Below are positions 62,512 to 64,000 of a stretch of DNA of 64,000 bases, piece after piece. Origin of the DNA: Phycisphaerae bacterium (GTDB lineage Bacteria; Planctomycetota; Phycisphaerae; UBA1845); the NCBI GenBank assembly GCA_028289375.1, contig JANQQK010000081.1, positions 41,596 through 105,595 on the forward strand. Direction: 5' to 3'. Position 1 is the first letter of the stretch. Each line of letters begins with the position of its first letter. Both the position numbers and the translations under genes were made by a program. The notes beneath the pieces were generated by a model. That model saw nothing but the letters and a program-made list of their open reading frames with translations, ran no database searches and was not told the DNA's origin.

Positions 62512-64000
62512 TTATGGGGCTTCACCAAGTGGGATGACGCATGCGCTTTCCCCGGCGATTCCCGTCTGGCCCTCAGCCGCTGCGTCGCAGGCATTGCTGT
62601 AGGTTACGCCATTGCAGCCACACACCGGGTCCCACACGTCCGGGCAGACAAGCGGAACCGGTTGACACGAGCCCTCCGCATCGCATTGGCCCACCGGTGT
62701 CTGGCAGTAGAACGGAATCGGAGAGCCGAAGATCTGGCAGTCCGCGTTGCTGTTGCACGGGACGTTCGGATTGTCGCACTCGCCGTCCGAGGCAACGCTC
62801 ACGCCAACCGCCGCCGCTTCACAAGCATTGCCATAAGTAACGCCGTCGCACCCGCACACAGGATCCCAGACATCCGGACACCCTTGAGGCTGGGCTGCAC
62901 ACAGACCGGAACCACCGCAGTCGCCGGTCGATTTCTCGCAATAGAATTGCAGTGGCGAGCCGAACACGAAGCAGTCCAGATTCGTGTCGCATTCCAGCCC
63001 GATGACGTCGCATTGGCCCGGATGGTCAATGCTCACCTGCGCCGCCTGCGCGAAGCACGCATTCGAGTAAGTAACGCCGTCGCACCCGCAAACCGGCGCG
63101 AATATCAGCGGGCAGAACATCGGAACCGAGACACACGTGCCGAAGATGTCCGCTGAATTGCACATTCCCTCCGGGAATTGGCAGAACTCACCATCATTGC
63201 ACGGGATGCCGATGAACCCGCCACAAACGTCGCCACCGCTGCAGGCCGTCTCGCAGTCGATGCCGTTGCCCGGCGTCCCACCGGCAAGCTCGCATCGGCA
63301 AAGCGAGAGAATCTCGCACGTGCCATCGGGCAGGCAGCAGGACGTGGCGAAGATTGGCGGAATCGGGCAGTCAAACGGAAGCCCAATGCACTCGGTCCCC
63401 GGTCCTGCGAAGAAGCCGCACTCAAGAGCGCATTGCGCCTCCGTCGTTTCGAGGCATTGCCCGGATTCCGTGCAGCATTTTCCAATGTCGGGATCGGGGC
63501 ATGGCCCGGTGAAGTCGACGGAGATTCCTGCCGCGCTGGCTTCGCAGCGGTTGCCATAGGTCACGCCGTCGCAACCGCAGACAGGGTCGTAAATCTCAGG
63601 ACAGCCCTGCGGAATCTGGGTGCAGACGCCCTGATTGTCTGACACGAGGCAACTGCCATCGGGGAATCGGCAGAACTGCTTGCGACTTGGGCACTGGATG
63701 CCTGTAATCCCACCGCAAAGCTCACCGCACGCACCTTCGCAATCAATGCCCTGGGAGAACACGCCGCCTGCACGCTCGCACAGGCACTCGGTCGTCACCT
63801 CGCACGTCCCATCCGGCAGACAGCACGCACTCACGACGATCGGTGGAATCGGGCAATCCCACGGCAGGCCGGAACACGCCGTCCCGGCGCCGCCGAACGC
63901 TCCGCACAGCTCGAAACATTCTTGCTCGGTCACGTTCATGCACCCCATTGATTCGGTACAGCACTTGCCAATATCCGCATTCTCACAGGCTCCATCCCGG
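62512..64000 (-). CDS. Kazal-type repeat, cysteine-rich secreted protein (5' end outside the window)
   Basis: At least 495 residues. The frame is open through the right edge of the window without a start, so the in-frame ATG at 63948 is internal and the gene is partial. Four Kazal-like modules share CP..(D/A)PVCGC(D/N)GVTY(G/S)N.C. Between them are Cys-rich modules of another type, with IGKCCTES, CPIPPI and CCLPDGTCE. The block from DIGKCCTES to CCLPDGTCE occurs twice (once at the extreme right edge), so the protein grew by internal duplication. Kazal modules are protease inhibitors in animals; in planctomycetes similar repeats occur in large surface proteins, so either inhibition of proteases or adhesion is possible. 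Confidence 0.85.
   Translation of the reverse strand, partial: RDGACENADIGKCCTESMGCMNVTEQECFELCGAFGGAGTACSGLPWDCPIPPIVVSACCLPDGTCEVTTECLCERAGGVFSQGIDCEGACGELCGGITGIQCPSRKQFCRFPDGSCLVSDNQGVCTQIPQGCPEIYDPVCGCDGVTYGNRCEASAAGISVDFTGPCPDPDIGKCCTESGQCLETTEAQCALECGFFAGPGTECIGLPFDCPIPPIFATSCCLPDGTCEILSLCRCELAGGTPGNGIDCETACSGGDVCGGFIGIPCNDGEFCQFPEGMCNSADIFGTCVSVPMFCPLIFAPVCGCDGVTYSNACFAQAAQVSIDHPGQCDVIGLECDTNLDCFVFGSPLQFYCEKSTGDCGGSGLCAAQPQGCPDVWDPVCGCDGVTYGNACEAAAVGVSVASDGECDNPNVPCNSNADCQIFGSPIPFYCQTPVGQCDAEGSCQPVPLVCPDVWDPVCGCNGVTYSNACDAAAEGQTGIAGESACVIPLGEAP

Overview
The window is GC-rich, densely coded bacterial chromosome. It most likely comes from a planctomycete, possibly a Phycisphaerae-like lineage. 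The grounds are a TIGR02999-type ECF sigma factor beside a Ser/Thr kinase with TPR repeats, several membrane proteins with a short CPxCxY...CPECG zinc ribbon, Kazal/Cys-rich secreted repeats, HEAT-repeat exported proteins, and DapA and PdxJ in housekeeping form. The assignment rests on family composition only. I saw no rRNA, tRNA, CRISPR array, transposase or phage gene.

Layout. (1) 67-8146, minus strand: a short-chain acyl-CoA operon with two acyl-CoA dehydrogenases, 3-hydroxybutyryl-CoA dehydrogenase, enoyl-CoA hydratase, and a B12-dependent mutase. The mutase large subunit has isobutyryl-CoA mutase-type residues (F64/A91/Q182). Its B12 domain is on a separate protein fused to a MeaB-type GTPase, so the set looks like a naturally split IcmF. 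(2) 8188-14632: a tandem duplication of a convergent, tail-overlapping pair of membrane-protein genes, plus a third single copy. (3) 14811-18953: a small stand-alone protein, an AhpD-like protein with an in-frame TGA where the family has the second Cys of CxxC (probable selenoprotein), an L,D-transpeptidase, formyl-THF cyclo-ligase and RarA. (4) 19026-26847: glmS with its promoter, a zinc-ribbon membrane protein, a HAD/ATP-grasp pair, an H-NOX/hybrid-kinase pair and CinA. (5) 26909-38772: a complex I operon in the order nuoI-A-B-C-D-H-J-K-L-M-N, with no nuoE, F or G. (6) 38800-47164: a small helical protein, a Rieske ferredoxin, lipoproteins, two YkgJ-type cysteine-cluster proteins, a LexA-like self-cleaving repressor, a C-terminal processing peptidase, glyA and a third acyl-CoA dehydrogenase. 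(7) 47165-51757: a hairpin-rich spacer, the TPR kinase, its ECF sigma factor and a divergent secreted protein. (8) 51918-58049: a lipoprotein, ClpS, then pdxJ, a degenerate SGNH protein, dapA, a membrane protein and an HD-GYP phosphodiesterase. (9) 58378-64000: a HEAT-repeat protein, a lipoprotein, a zinc-ribbon membrane protein and a Kazal-repeat protein that runs off the right end.

How it fits together: the first operon could carry isobutyryl-CoA (valine, branched acids) through the mutase to butyryl-CoA, then by beta-oxidation to acetoacetyl-CoA. The dehydrogenases would feed electrons to the respiratory chain that includes complex I. H-NOX/kinase, HD-GYP, ECF/kinase and the LexA-like repressor are separate regulatory inputs. 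The strongest candidates for a second look are the AhpD-like selenoprotein and the split isobutyryl-CoA mutase. After these come the duplicated, antisense-overlapping membrane gene pair and the SGNH protein that has lost its catalytic residues.
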